64,000 nt of DNA from positions 731,336 through 795,335 of the forward strand of contig BCHX01000006.1 of the NCBI GenBank assembly GCA_001599755.1, given 5' to 3'. Shown here in pieces: positions 1 to 9,429 of this stretch. The notes below the pieces were generated by a model, which made no database searches, was not told the DNA's origin, and saw only the letters and a program-made list of their open reading frames with translations. This DNA is from Gliomastix tumulicola (taxonomy: Eukaryota; Ascomycota; Sordariomycetes; Hypocreales; Bionectriaceae). Made by a program: the position numbers and the translations under genes. The first letter of the stretch is position 1; every line of letters begins with the position of its first letter.

Positions 1-214
1 GTTTGTTTGTCTGTCCTGCCATTGCTCGTCTTAGATCTTGCTTTTCACTCGGAGTACTGGATAGAGTATAGATATAGACAGGGGATGTCATGTCAATTTG
101 TATTTTGTCTTTAACTTGCTCCCTATTGAGAGACTAGGCCTGTCATTGTCTTGATTCGCACCATCCTGCCCACACCATATGTCCCAGTTGTCTTCCCCAT
201 GTCCCGCAACCCTT

Positions 215-1217
215 TTAACGCCTCGTAGCGGTAATGTCCTGCATCTCGGAGAGGGAGATATACGTGTGGCTGAGCGTATACTCGATCTCTTCCTCGGAGT
301 CGGTCTCGATGTAGTGCGTAGAGTAGCCCAAATCACACTCCTTTGCGCCTTCGATCCCCTTCTTGCTGAAGCGAGTGAGGTCGTTGATGATATACCGGAT
401 CGGAAGCTCGAGGAGTATGTCGCGATACGAGTTGAGTTCCTGCGCGATAGACTCGTAGTGCGCGAGCCTGTAGCCTCCTGCCTTGCAGTCGCAGGCGGTT
501 TCCTTCTTGTGCTGGAGCCATTGGGCCAGCTGCACGCGGGCACGGCTGCCCTTTTCCGACAGTATGACTGAATTGGAGAGAAGAACATTAGATGGTTTTT
601 CAATGACCAAAAACCCTCCATGAACAAGGGATTGACTGCTTACAGAAGAACTCGGTGGGAAGGTGCTGGCGAAGTTCCGCATCCCTCAACAGCGTGACGT
701 AAGACGGTCTGAACTCGACCAAAAGACCTCTCGTCAGATCCCGAAACAGGGTGTCGTCTTGGATGATGTAGGCGGCGGCTGCGAGGTACGCCTGCTCGGA
801 GAGTGTTTCCATGGCTAGGCCACGCGGTCGCAAGGCTTGCTGGAGATAGTACTTCATGGCCGTGGCGCAGTCGTACTTATCGATGACGATTGGCAGCTTG
901 AGCGCAGTGCGAGGTTCGATAGCGGCGTCGGGGATACCTTCGTTGCGGTGGTGGATGACGCAGCAGATGAGCTGCATGATGTCTGCGTTGTCTTCCTCCA
1001 GCCGAACCTCCGTTGGGCGACTCGCGCAGAGATTCTGGCCCTCCTTCCAGTTGGGTCCGAACATCACGCCGAACACGGGAGATGCGGCTCGGAGGCAATG
1101 GGAGCTGACGCGCAACTGAATGCGTTCGGGCCCGACGACTAGGATCACATCGCCATCTGGACTGATGTTGCGGAGGTCCAGAGCCATAAAGTCGTCGTGG
1201 ACTTGTTCGGTTGCCAT
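215..1217 (-). CDS. BTB/POZ domain protein (2 exons)
   Basis: Two exons, 1217-644 and 567-215, encode about 308 residues. The 76-bp intron runs from a GTAAGC donor to a TTCAG acceptor and keeps the frame. Residues about 20-125 resemble a BTB/POZ domain, the fold used for dimerisation or as a cullin-3 adaptor: a DVILVVG strand, an LRVSSHCLRAASPVF helix and an MFGPNW motif. The C-terminal third has no domain I recognise. An upstream in-frame TTG would add six residues, but the ATG at 1217 is the natural start. It is a divergent paralogue of the gene at 1761 and has its intron at the equivalent place. The cellular role is unknown; the BTB call is fairly firm and the intron moderately so. Confidence 0.75.
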
Positions 1218-1760
1218 TGCGGTGCTGGTGGCCAAACGGGCGTTGGGAGAGATCTGAGATGTCGAGGAGAAGGAAGAAATAGGTTGACAGGGAGGAAGCG
1301 ACTGGCTGAAGGAAAGGGAGAAAAGAAGTTGGGTGAGGGAGAGGGCGAAATTGGCTGAGTGGGATGAGAAGAAACTGGTCGTGAGGGAGGGAGAAAAACT
1401 TGACAGAAGGAGAGAAGGAAATTAGACTAAGGAGGGAAAAGAATGGGTTGCGAGAACAAAAAATGTTGGTGCAATGCAGTGGTGTTGCTCCGATCTGAGA
1501 AGCGAGTGAGTACGCGGTGAGTTTGCGGTGTGGTGAGGGTGAGTGAGTGCTGGTCGCCCGCCAGTCGTGAAGTGCGCACGGAAAACACCGACCGCTAGTC
1601 AGTCTGACATACTGCTGACAGGCAGGTTCTAACATACTGTGTTTTGACATCATGTTTAAGAGGCCCTTACACATCCCAGCCTAGATTCCCTTGACCTTCT
1701 CACTCAGTTCTCCTTGCTATGTAACTACCGACCTGATCAATTTCGAACAGTCAAAGCACG
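1218..1760. promoter_or_regulatory. Shared promoter region of two divergent BTB genes
   Basis: This 543-bp gap lies between the start codons of two divergent BTB paralogues. About 1250-1440 is strongly purine-rich on the plus strand, so the leftward gene has a CT-rich leader, which is common in filamentous fungal core promoters. No clear TATA box or protein-coding signal was seen. Confidence 0.4.
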
Positions 1761-2724
1761 ATGGACTCGACTACAAAGAGCGAAAATCACGAATCGGAAG
1801 ACATCTGTCCTTTTGGAGACATAGTACTCCTTGTTGGGCCAAAGGAAAGCCGACTCCGCGTTTCGTCACACTGTTTGAGAGTCGCCTCCAAGGTGTTCGA
1901 CGCCATGCTCGGGCCGCGCTGGATGAGAGCCTATGACCAGAGGGACTCTGCTGCAGAAGTTCGACTGCCAGAGGACGACACTAAGGGAATGCGCCTGTTT
2001 TGTGCCGTCATCCACTATCGGCATGATCTGATCCCAGAGGAGCTTCCCTCTCGCCTGGTCCTCAAGTTCGCCATCCTCGTGGACAAGTACGATGCAGCCA
2101 AAGCGTTGAATTTCGCGATCCGGAATCTCATGACCCGGATCGAGCCGAAGACCAGTCCGGAGCTGGCATATGTCGCAGCAGCTTCCATGATCTTCGACGA
2201 CGACCGCATCTTCCAGCAGGTGTGTCAACGTTTGATATTCCGACACAACAGTTCATATTTAGACCTTCACAACGATGGACTTCTCAGCCAATGGCTCCCA
2301 TTCAAGGTGATACGTAAGTTCACATAGGCGACCCTGTTTAAGCCCACTCGCGAGAGAAAGTGCTAACATCCACGTCCCCAAATCAGATCAGCTTACAGAG
2401 ACACGCAACGAAGTACGCGCCAAGATCTACGGACTAATGTGCCCTTCGAAATTCTGCTCCGCGTGCTCGGTCCCTTTCACAGACTATGACGAAGCCCTGT
2501 CTGACCTCCGACTGTACTTCAACCCGGCCAAGATGTTGGAGGTCAGCGTGGACGACGTCGTCGTGTTCTTTGCACAGACGCTGGGAGCGGGCGATACATA
2601 CCGCAAAGACCTGCAATGCCCCGAGTGTGGCGGCGTGGCGCACCGTGATCCCACGAAGCAGTTTTGTGACGGGATCAACGCGATCCTGAAGGAAGCTGAA
2701 ATGCATTTGGAGGCGAGAGATTAG
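1761..2724 (+). CDS. BTB/POZ domain protein (2 exons)
   Basis: Exons 1761-2313 and 2387-2724 encode 296 residues. The intron has a GTAAGT donor, a GCTAAC branch site near 2362 and an AATCAG acceptor. Residues about 18-120 form a BTB/POZ-like domain (DIVLLVG, then RLRVSSHCLRVASKVF, then MLGPRW). Those segments closely match the divergent neighbour at 215-1217, which points to a tandem or inverted duplication. The C-terminal part carries CSAC and, about 55 residues later, CPEC, a spacing that could bind zinc; this is only suggestive. A substrate-adaptor role in ubiquitylation is typical of BTB proteins but cannot be shown here. Confidence 0.8.
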
Positions 2725-3051
2725 AGGCAGGACATCCAGCCCGCTGATACTGTCGATAGACACTCGATGGCCACGCGCTAGATATGACCGTGTGATATAA
2801 TGGATGAACATGATCTTGAAGCCGCGTCTTTTACGAATGAAAATCCAGAAATTTGGGATCCCGCCGCTGCCTTCAGATCCAATGTTTTGCTTGGGAATCC
2901 CTATTTCCTGTATAGTAGTTTGTGGAATAGGCTCTTGCGACTGTACGGCCATGGCGCTATGCCGTTCAGAGTGTCTTTGGCGACGCGACTGCATGGACAA
3001 GCCCGATCTGGCACAATGTCAAGCCTGTGTCTCTCATTACGAGCATGACCA

Positions 3052-3079
3052 AGGGCACTCAGGTGACACTGAGTGCCCT
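3052..3079. repeat. 11-bp perfect inverted repeat
   Basis: AGGGCACTCAG at 3052-3062 and its exact reverse complement CTGAGTGCCCT at 3069-3079 flank a 6-nt loop. It lies between two genes transcribed in the same direction, so it could be a hairpin in a 3' transcript end or a protein-binding palindrome. Confidence 0.6.
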
Positions 3080-3219
3080 CTGGTTGGTTGGAGAAAGCGC
3101 GCTAGCGACGACTCCCTGATTCTCGCACCAATAACAGCCACCGGAGTGCCAACACCTGAGCAGGGTCATGCAGAACCAATCAACGTCCGCATTGAATGCA
3201 AGGAGACATGCAGGTGAGA

Positions 3220-3242
3220 CACGTGACGTCACCAGTCACGTG
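3220..3242. promoter_or_regulatory. E-box / CRE / E-box composite element
   Basis: CACGTG at 3220-3225 overlaps a perfect TGACGTCA (3224-3231), followed by a second CACGTG at 3237-3242. It lies about 240 bp before the F-box-like start codon. CACGTG is a known bHLH site and TGACGTCA a known bZIP/CRE site; use by this promoter is inferred. Confidence 0.5.
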
Positions 3243-3479
3243 TGGAAGGGGATAAAACGTTGCTTCTTTCGCTGACAGAAATGAAAATTTCTCTCTCCTG
3301 CTTTTCCCATCGCACTTTCAATCAAATCAATCAAGCTTCCAGCTGCAGCCACTCGAAGACGCCCAGCCATTGCATACTAGTACAAGTACACACTACTATA
3401 AGTGTGTCGTTGATACTCTACTACACTTCTCGCTCTTTCAATCAAGTCTGCATAACGCTCGCACTCTCGCTCACTCACC

Positions 3480-4754
3480 ATGGAGCAGCCCTCGGATGAC
3501 ACGATCGCCACGATCGCCACACCGCCGCCATTTCCCTGGTCAAGACTCCCGCTCGAAATCCAGCTCCAAATACTCGAACATACCGACCTCATCACGCCAT
3601 GGAGGAAAATCTTATGGTCAAGAGACTCGGGCTTTCACATGGAGAAGAATTGGGGAATCCTGCCTTTGCCTTTGCCCAGGGTCAGGATCAACCTGTCCGC
3701 GTACTTCCGCGTCAGCAAAGACTTCTACGAGCGGGCGAGGACTGTCTTCTGGGGCCAGAACGAAGTCGTGGTGCGGTGCAGGTGGTCGGATCAGATGCCA
3801 AGCAGAGCGGCGCCGCCGGGATGCCACCCCCTCCGCACGCTGCTCCTGGAGCGCCTGCGCCCCAGCACTGTCCCACTCGCGACGCACTTCCAGATTCACT
3901 TTACGCCCGATCTCGACACAGAAGGCAAGGAGAAAGAGAGGCGGGAACTGTTCGACGCAGTCCGGGACGCGGTCGGGCTGGGACTGAGCATCAAGGCCGT
4001 GCAGCTGTACGACCCCCTGGTCTCCAACCAGGCCCCGGGTGAACTAAACCCCGAACAGCCCCTGAACGAGGCGCCATCACACCAGCACAAGGTGGACTGG
4101 TTCCGCGCGCGGGTTCATGAGCGCTCGTGGCCCTTTCACCCGGACACGGGGACGCCTGTCGGTGTCTACGACCGGCTGCTCGTGCAAATGTCATCACGTG
4201 CCTACGATGCCGCGTACTTGATTAGCAGGGTTTACCGAGCAATACGCGACGGGCCGGTTCAGAACCGCTGGGGAAATAACATGAAGGAATCATTTCTCGA
4301 GCCTCATGACACACGCCATCTCTACGCACCGAACGTGGATGGAACGGGAACGCAAGAGTGGGTTGAAATGATCTGGATCGGGAGGAAGGAGAATGCACTC
4401 TGGCGCCTACAACAGAGGGCAGAGGAGCTGGCGGCACAGAATCAAGCGGCAGAGAATCAAGCGGGAGGAGAAGCGAATGAGGTCGCGGATGATGACTCGG
4501 CGGATGACGACTCTTCGGATGACGACTCGATGGATGAAGGGCTAGAGGAAGGAAACCCAGGAGTCCAAAACCCAGCAGTCCAGAACCCAGCAGTCCAGAA
4601 CCTAGAAGTCCAAAACACAGACGAAAGCTTTGCAGACGAACATCAAGAGGAGGGAAACCAAGACGTTGACGATGACACGGACGAAGCCCCCTACTATCAA
4701 CTATACCACAACTGGCTTCAGGCTCCCCGGATTGAACGGTCTCCATTTCTCTAG
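3480..4754 (+). CDS. F-box-like protein with acidic repeat tail
   Basis: A single exon encodes 424 residues. Residues about 19-48 look like a degenerate F-box (PWSRLPLEIQLQILEHTDL), followed by a body shared by many fungal proteins with this N-terminus (YFRVSKDFYERARTVFWG). F-box proteins usually recruit substrates to SCF ubiquitin ligases. The C-terminus is low complexity: runs of DDDS-type acidic repeats, then four tandem five-residue units ending in VQ, encoded by a perfect-length 15-nt repeat at 4554-4613. The ATG at 3480 is the first in frame and follows a CT-rich leader. The substrate is unknown. Confidence 0.8.
   Translation: MEQPSDDTIATIATPPPFPWSRLPLEIQLQILEHTDLITPWRKILWSRDSGFHMEKNWGILPLPLPRVRINLSAYFRVSKDFYERARTVFWGQNEVVVRCRWSDQMPSRAAPPGCHPLRTLLLERLRPSTVPLATHFQIHFTPDLDTEGKEKERRELFDAVRDAVGLGLSIKAVQLYDPLVSNQAPGELNPEQPLNEAPSHQHKVDWFRARVHERSWPFHPDTGTPVGVYDRLLVQMSSRAYDAAYLISRVYRAIRDGPVQNRWGNNMKESFLEPHDTRHLYAPNVDGTGTQEWVEMIWIGRKENALWRLQQRAEELAAQNQAAENQAGGEANEVADDDSADDDSSDDDSMDEGLEEGNPGVQNPAVQNPAVQNLEVQNTDESFADEHQEEGNQDVDDDTDEAPYYQLYHNWLQAPRIERSPFL
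4554..4613 (+). repeat. Four tandem 15-nt coding repeats (NPxVQ)
   Basis: Four 15-nt units in the F-box-like gene encode NPGVQ, NPAVQ, NPAVQ and NLEVQ. The two middle units are identical at DNA level, so the repeat can expand or contract without a frameshift. Confidence 0.8.
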
Positions 4755-5225
4755 CGTCCAGCGAACTCAGTAATAATAGTTACTTCGTTCGTTCTCTCCA
4801 ACATCGGGATCTAAGCCTAACCAGGAAGCCGACCCCAGCCTCCGCAAATCAGCACCAGACTAGAAGGCGACATCGAGCTCCATAATGAGGAATGGACGCC
4901 GTGCCCTCCAAGACACCGACCAAAGACGCACCAGCACGGCATTTACCGCCCTTTTCTCCGCACGTTACGGCTCTGATGTGCGAGCAGGATGCCCTATCGA
5001 GGAAGATCCGATGGGCGCCAGAGCATTTGCGGCATCTCACCCGCGAGCCGTCTCTGATGGCGGTTTCTGAGCCTGTTGCGCTCGGCCCGAGAGGTTGGGG
5101 CTTGACGATGGTATAAGATCTAGTCTTGCCCGTGAGCCGTGAAAAGATTTGCTCTCTGTTACTCTTTCCACGATGTCCCGGGAGGAAAATTGAAGTCCCG
5201 ACTGCCCACCTGCGACTTCTTCACC
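4755..5225. other. Intergenic, nothing recognised
   Basis: This 471-bp gap lies between the F-box-like gene and the MFS permease gene. It is the likely promoter of the permease. No gene, TATA box or repeat stood out. Confidence 0.4.
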
Positions 5226-7186
5226 ATGGGTTCAGACGATATTGAGGCTCGTCCGTCGGATGTTGGGCCGGGCGATGACATTGTGAAAGCGCCTGTCGAG
5301 GTCGGCCGTGAGAATATCCATGCTACGGTGCCGCCGCACGAGTCTTATGAGGGTCGTCATCGGTTTGACCCGACGGCATCATGGTCGATCGCTGAGGAGC
5401 GGAGGGTGGTTCGCAAGACGGACCTGATGCTTCTCACCTGGCTCTGTGTGATGGTAGGTGCAACTTTATTTGCCACGAGGATAACGAGAAGGTGGCTGAC
5501 ATGTTTGACAGTTCTTTGGCCTGCAACTCGACCGTGGCAATCTGAGCAACACCTTGGCTGACAACTTGCTCGATGATCTGGGCCTGACAACTGATGACTA
5601 CAACAATGTGAGCATGGAATTCCTCAGCGTCTTGCAAGGTGATTCATATAAGGGAGTGCTGTCTGCTAACTTCACCAGGGAACCACTATCCAACTGCTCT
5701 GCTTCCTTACTGCCGAATTCCCCGTCCAGTTCCTCACGAAGCGATACGGCTTCAAGCGTGTTCTGCCCACGGTACGAATCTGTCACCGACTACATAATGG
5801 CCATTGTCATACTAACATTCACTGTTCGCAGCTCATGTGCGCCTGGGGCATAGTTTGTAGGTAAAACGAGCAGCGAGATATCGTACGTGGCTAACGGGCC
5901 GTGCACAGCAACATTCCAGGCCTTCATGACCAACAGGACCGGCTTCTACCTGACCCGGGCGTTCATCGGTCTCTTTGAGGGTGGCTTCATCCCCGGTGCG
6001 ATTCTTATGGCGACATACTTCTACACGTCGCGCGAGCTGTCCGTCCGTCTAGCTGCCTTCTGGTCCACTCTCAACGTAGCACGTAAGTTGCACCTCAGAA
6101 TCACAGAGAATGGGCGTATATCGCTGACATCCCCTTAGGTGTCATATCCGCGCTTCTGGCGGCCGGCCTTCTCGAGATGCGAGGCATCAGCTCCCGCCCC
6201 GGCTGGTTCTGGCTCTTCCTCCTCGAGGGCCTCCTCACCATCGTCCTCGGCATCATCTCCTTCGCCTGGCTCCCGTCATCACCGACACGCACGAAGTCGT
6301 TCCTCTGGAGGAAGTCTTGGTACACCCCCCGCGAGGAGACCATCATGATCAACCGCATCCTCCGCGACGATCCAGCCAAGGGCCTTACCGACCTCCATGA
6401 ACCAGCAACTCTATCCGACATCAAGGCGGCTTGGACCGATCGTTCCATGTGGGGGCTGTATCTCATCGGCCTCGTGGCGTATATCCCCGCGACGCCCGTC
6501 CAGGCATACCTCACACTGACTCTGAAACGCGTGGGCGGCTTCTCGACGCTGGAGAGCAACCTCCTCACCGCACCTTCCGCGGCGCTGCAGATCATCACGA
6601 TGTTGGCGCTGGCGTATAGTTCGGAGTACTTTAACGAGCGGACGTTCCACTGTCTATTCGGTGCGTTCTGGTCGCTGCCCGTCTTCACGGCGCTGCTCAC
6701 GCTTCCTGACGGTGGACGTGAATGGGGGCGGTTCTCGCTCGTCACGTTGATCTCTGGGTATCCTTACTTCCATCCGCTCATTAGCTCTTGGATCTCGGAG
6801 AATACGTTCGATGTCAAGAAGAGGGCCATCACCGCTGCCACGTACAACGTCATAGTTCAGGTGTAAGTACTCTCTTACTTCTTATTGTTTCTGTCTTGGG
6901 CCACATGATACTGATGCCTCTGATTAGTGGGAGTCTCATCGGCAGCCAGATCTACCGCAGGTGGGATGCTCCGTACTACAAGACTGGCAACACGGTGTGC
7001 ATCTCCATCCTGTCCTTCAGCCTGGTGGTCATGCTCGCCCAGCGAACGTATCTCGTGCGGCTGAACAAGAGAAAGGAGCGTGTGTGGAACGAGATGTCGC
7101 CCGAGGAGAAGCTCGAGTACCAGACGGACAAGGAGGCGAGAGAGGCGGATGGCAACAAGCGGTTGGACTTCCGGTTCGCGTACTAG
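5226..7186 (+). CDS. MFS permease, Dal5/anion:cation symporter type (7 exons)
   Basis: Exons 5226-5453, 5512-5607, 5679-5771, 5832-5856, 5909-6082, 6139-6862 and 6928-7186 join into 532 residues. The cytosolic N-terminus (about 70 residues) is followed by the pattern of a 12-helix major facilitator. LDRGNLSN after helix 1, GLFEGGFIPG in helix 4 and DAPYYKTGN near the end are typical of the ACS/allantoate-permease family, which imports organic anions in symport with protons. The fourth exon is only 25 nt; including it restores the conserved helix between LMCAWG and FQAFMTNR. The substrate cannot be read from sequence. Family call is firm; exon edges are good but hand-made. Confidence 0.88.
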
Positions 7187-8133
7187 ACTGCGTACCACAG
7201 GACGGGTGTGCCGAGTATAGATTTGAGGCACCGGCATATTGCTGATGAGGGATTGCAAGTGGACGGGTTTATATCTAGCCTATTAGGGCAGCATCAAAAG
7301 TGTATTTGGTAGGCGTTTGGTTTAGGTAGGCGTTTGTTTTAGATACGGAATAATCAATGGCCATTATCTCAGACGTTTCGCACTCATGCCGTAGTCGTTT
7401 GTGCTCACGGACCGTACAGATGAGGCGTACGTATGCAATCAGGGCAGGGAAGTGATCCAGGAAAAATAGAGTGCGTAATCAGAGGCTCATCTTGAATCAT
7501 CCCTGTTGCGAGTGACCATGGGCTGTCACCCTGTCTGTCCCACAGCGCTCATCAACTATATTATGACCTGGCATTCACGTCTCCCCGCCTAAACTGACCG
7601 GCACCGCCTTCGGCCCTCAATCCTGGTACCATTTCACAGCGCTGGAATCGCATGGCACATCGCGGATTCATGGAGATAAGCATCATTCATTCAAATCCAA
7701 CGCATCTAATCTCCGGCCCACGAGAAGCACAACCAGGGGCAGAAACCCGGGTCGTGGCTGACACTTCTGACGACGCCAATGCCAAATGCCAAAATGCCGA
7801 TGTGGGATCCAAAAGACCGAGACCGGGGATTGACGATCTCGGGGGCTGGTGCTTAGGGCGCGACGCAGTGATTGGTACGGCATCTGGCTTGCACGTGTCG
7901 GCATATTCCTAGATCCCTAGCAAAGGTTCCTATTTCCTGTATGATGGGATGGGGCGCATATTGGAGAATCGTTAATATGCTTCATTTTAGACTCGGCATC
8001 AAGTCGCGTAGTCGTTGTCGCGCGATGGCTGTGTATAAGAAGGGCCATGTCGTCTCCTACGAGAGACGATGTGCCCAACCACGACTCCAGTACAGTACGG
8101 TATTGGTTATCGGATCAATTCGCTGAAGGCAAC
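7187..8133. other. Intergenic, promoter of the Kelch gene at its right end
   Basis: No gene was seen in these 947 bp. A TATAAG box at 8034-8039 lies about 100 bp before the Kelch start codon. The only long frames are antisense or compositionally random. Confidence 0.4.
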
Positions 8134-9228
8134 ATGATTCTCTCCGCTGCTTCACTGGCCGTTCTTGGCCTCCTGCCCTTTGCGAGTGCCGCACCGCGCT
8201 GCATCCGGGACAACACCACCACCCACTGGACCAACCTGGCCAGTCTCCCCATCCGTCAGCAGGAGCAGACCACCGTCGTACTCGATGACTCGACTATCGC
8301 TCTCATTGCCGGCGTTGGTTACATCGGCGACGAAAGCATGCAGACCGGCGTCGATACCATCAACCTCGTCCAGCTGTACGACATCCCCTCCGATACATGG
8401 AGTGTCGGCACGCCCGCCCCCTTCAAGGTCAACCATCCCAACGTCGCCACTGTAGACGGCAAGATCTACCTCCTCGGCGGCCTCGTCGACAGGAAGACAC
8501 CGCCACTCCCGACAGCCGACTGGCACGCCTCGGGCGAGTCCCACGTCTATGACCCTCTCACCGACACCTGGACCCAGCTCGCGAGCATGCCGCCCGGCAC
8601 CGAGCGAGGCAGCGCCATCATCGGCGTCCACAGCGAGATGATCTACCTCGCCGGCGGCATGACCATCCTCGCCATCGAGTACTCCGACTCCGTCACGGGT
8701 GTCGTCGCCTTCAACACCACCTCCGGCTCCTGGCAGCGTCCCCCGCCCGTCGCGGCGAATATCCCCGAGGGCCGCCAGCATGGCGTCGGCGCCGTGTACG
8801 AGGACACGTTCTACGTCGTCGGCGGCCGCTGGTTCGACAAGACGAATGTGCGCGATACCGTGTTCAAGCTCGACCTCAACGACATGGAGGCGGGCTGGAC
8901 GACGAGCGAGTCGAGGATGCCCACCCCCCGAGGCGGCATCTGCGGCGCTGTTGTCGATGGGACTCTGTACACTTTTGGCGGCGAGGGGCAGAGGCCGTCG
9001 CATACTGGTATTTTCCCCAACGTTGAGGCGTTCAACTTCGAGACCGAGGAGTGGACCGAGTTGGAGCACATGCCGGTGCCTCGCCATGGGACCAGTGCTG
9101 TTTCGGTAGGCAACAAGATCTACATCCCGGGCGGTGGCCTTCAAGATGACGGGTATCCTGTGGAGTATGAGGATGGCGTCGTGAGGTTCCTCAACATGTC
9201 TACTCACTTTGACGCTTTGGTTGTATGA
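8134..9228 (+). CDS. Secreted Kelch-repeat beta-propeller protein
   Basis: A single exon encodes 364 residues. The ATG at 8134 was chosen over an in-frame ATG at 8047 because it begins directly with a signal peptide (MILSAASLAVLGLLPFASA, then APRC). Kelch blades follow, seen as repeated IYLLGG, IYLAGG, FYVVGG, LYTFGG and IYIPGG strands, each with a downstream tryptophan. About six blades fit a single beta-propeller. Fungal secreted Kelch proteins include galactose-oxidase-like folds, but I see no catalytic domain here, so enzymatic activity is doubtful. It sits beside a secreted glucoamylase gene that converges on it. Confidence 0.85.
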   Translation: MILSAASLAVLGLLPFASAAPRCIRDNTTTHWTNLASLPIRQQEQTTVVLDDSTIALIAGVGYIGDESMQTGVDTINLVQLYDIPSDTWSVGTPAPFKVNHPNVATVDGKIYLLGGLVDRKTPPLPTADWHASGESHVYDPLTDTWTQLASMPPGTERGSAIIGVHSEMIYLAGGMTILAIEYSDSVTGVVAFNTTSGSWQRPPPVAANIPEGRQHGVGAVYEDTFYVVGGRWFDKTNVRDTVFKLDLNDMEAGWTTSESRMPTPRGGICGAVVDGTLYTFGGEGQRPSHTGIFPNVEAFNFETEEWTELEHMPVPRHGTSAVSVGNKIYIPGGGLQDDGYPVEYEDGVVRFLNMSTHFDALVV

Positions 9229-9429
9229 TCATGGCAGAGGAGAAGGTGGATTGGTGGAAGATGGGTGATGCTTGGAGAGCAGAATGGTGTGGCATTTCCT
9301 TCTATTTAGATTGACTTTTGTAACACTTGTATAGGTAGTATAATCGGGTTCATCATTAATTTGCCCTAGAAATAGAGAGCCGCTTGCTCGCCGCCATATC
9401 ATGAACACAGCTACTCGCTCGCACATCTT

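Larger units (their letters stand above)
2725..3479. other. Intergenic region with palindromes, upstream of the F-box-like gene
   Basis: No credible gene was found in these 755 bp. It holds an 11-bp perfect inverted repeat (3052-3079) and a dense CACGTG / TGACGTCA / CACGTG element (3220-3242), each listed separately. Short overlapping reading frames here have random-looking composition. Confidence 0.5.

Noticed and set aside
2804..3217. Cysteine-rich 137-codon frame
   Set aside because: It overlaps other frames of similar length, has no homology-like motif, and runs into promoter elements; likely chance.
4885..5116. Overlapping short frames between the F-box-like and MFS genes
   Set aside because: Several frames are open at once without coding bias; probably leader or promoter DNA.
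8152..9207. 351-codon frame antisense to the Kelch gene
   Set aside because: Composition is typical of the mirror frame of a GC-rich gene; the sense strand has a signal peptide and clear Kelch repeats.
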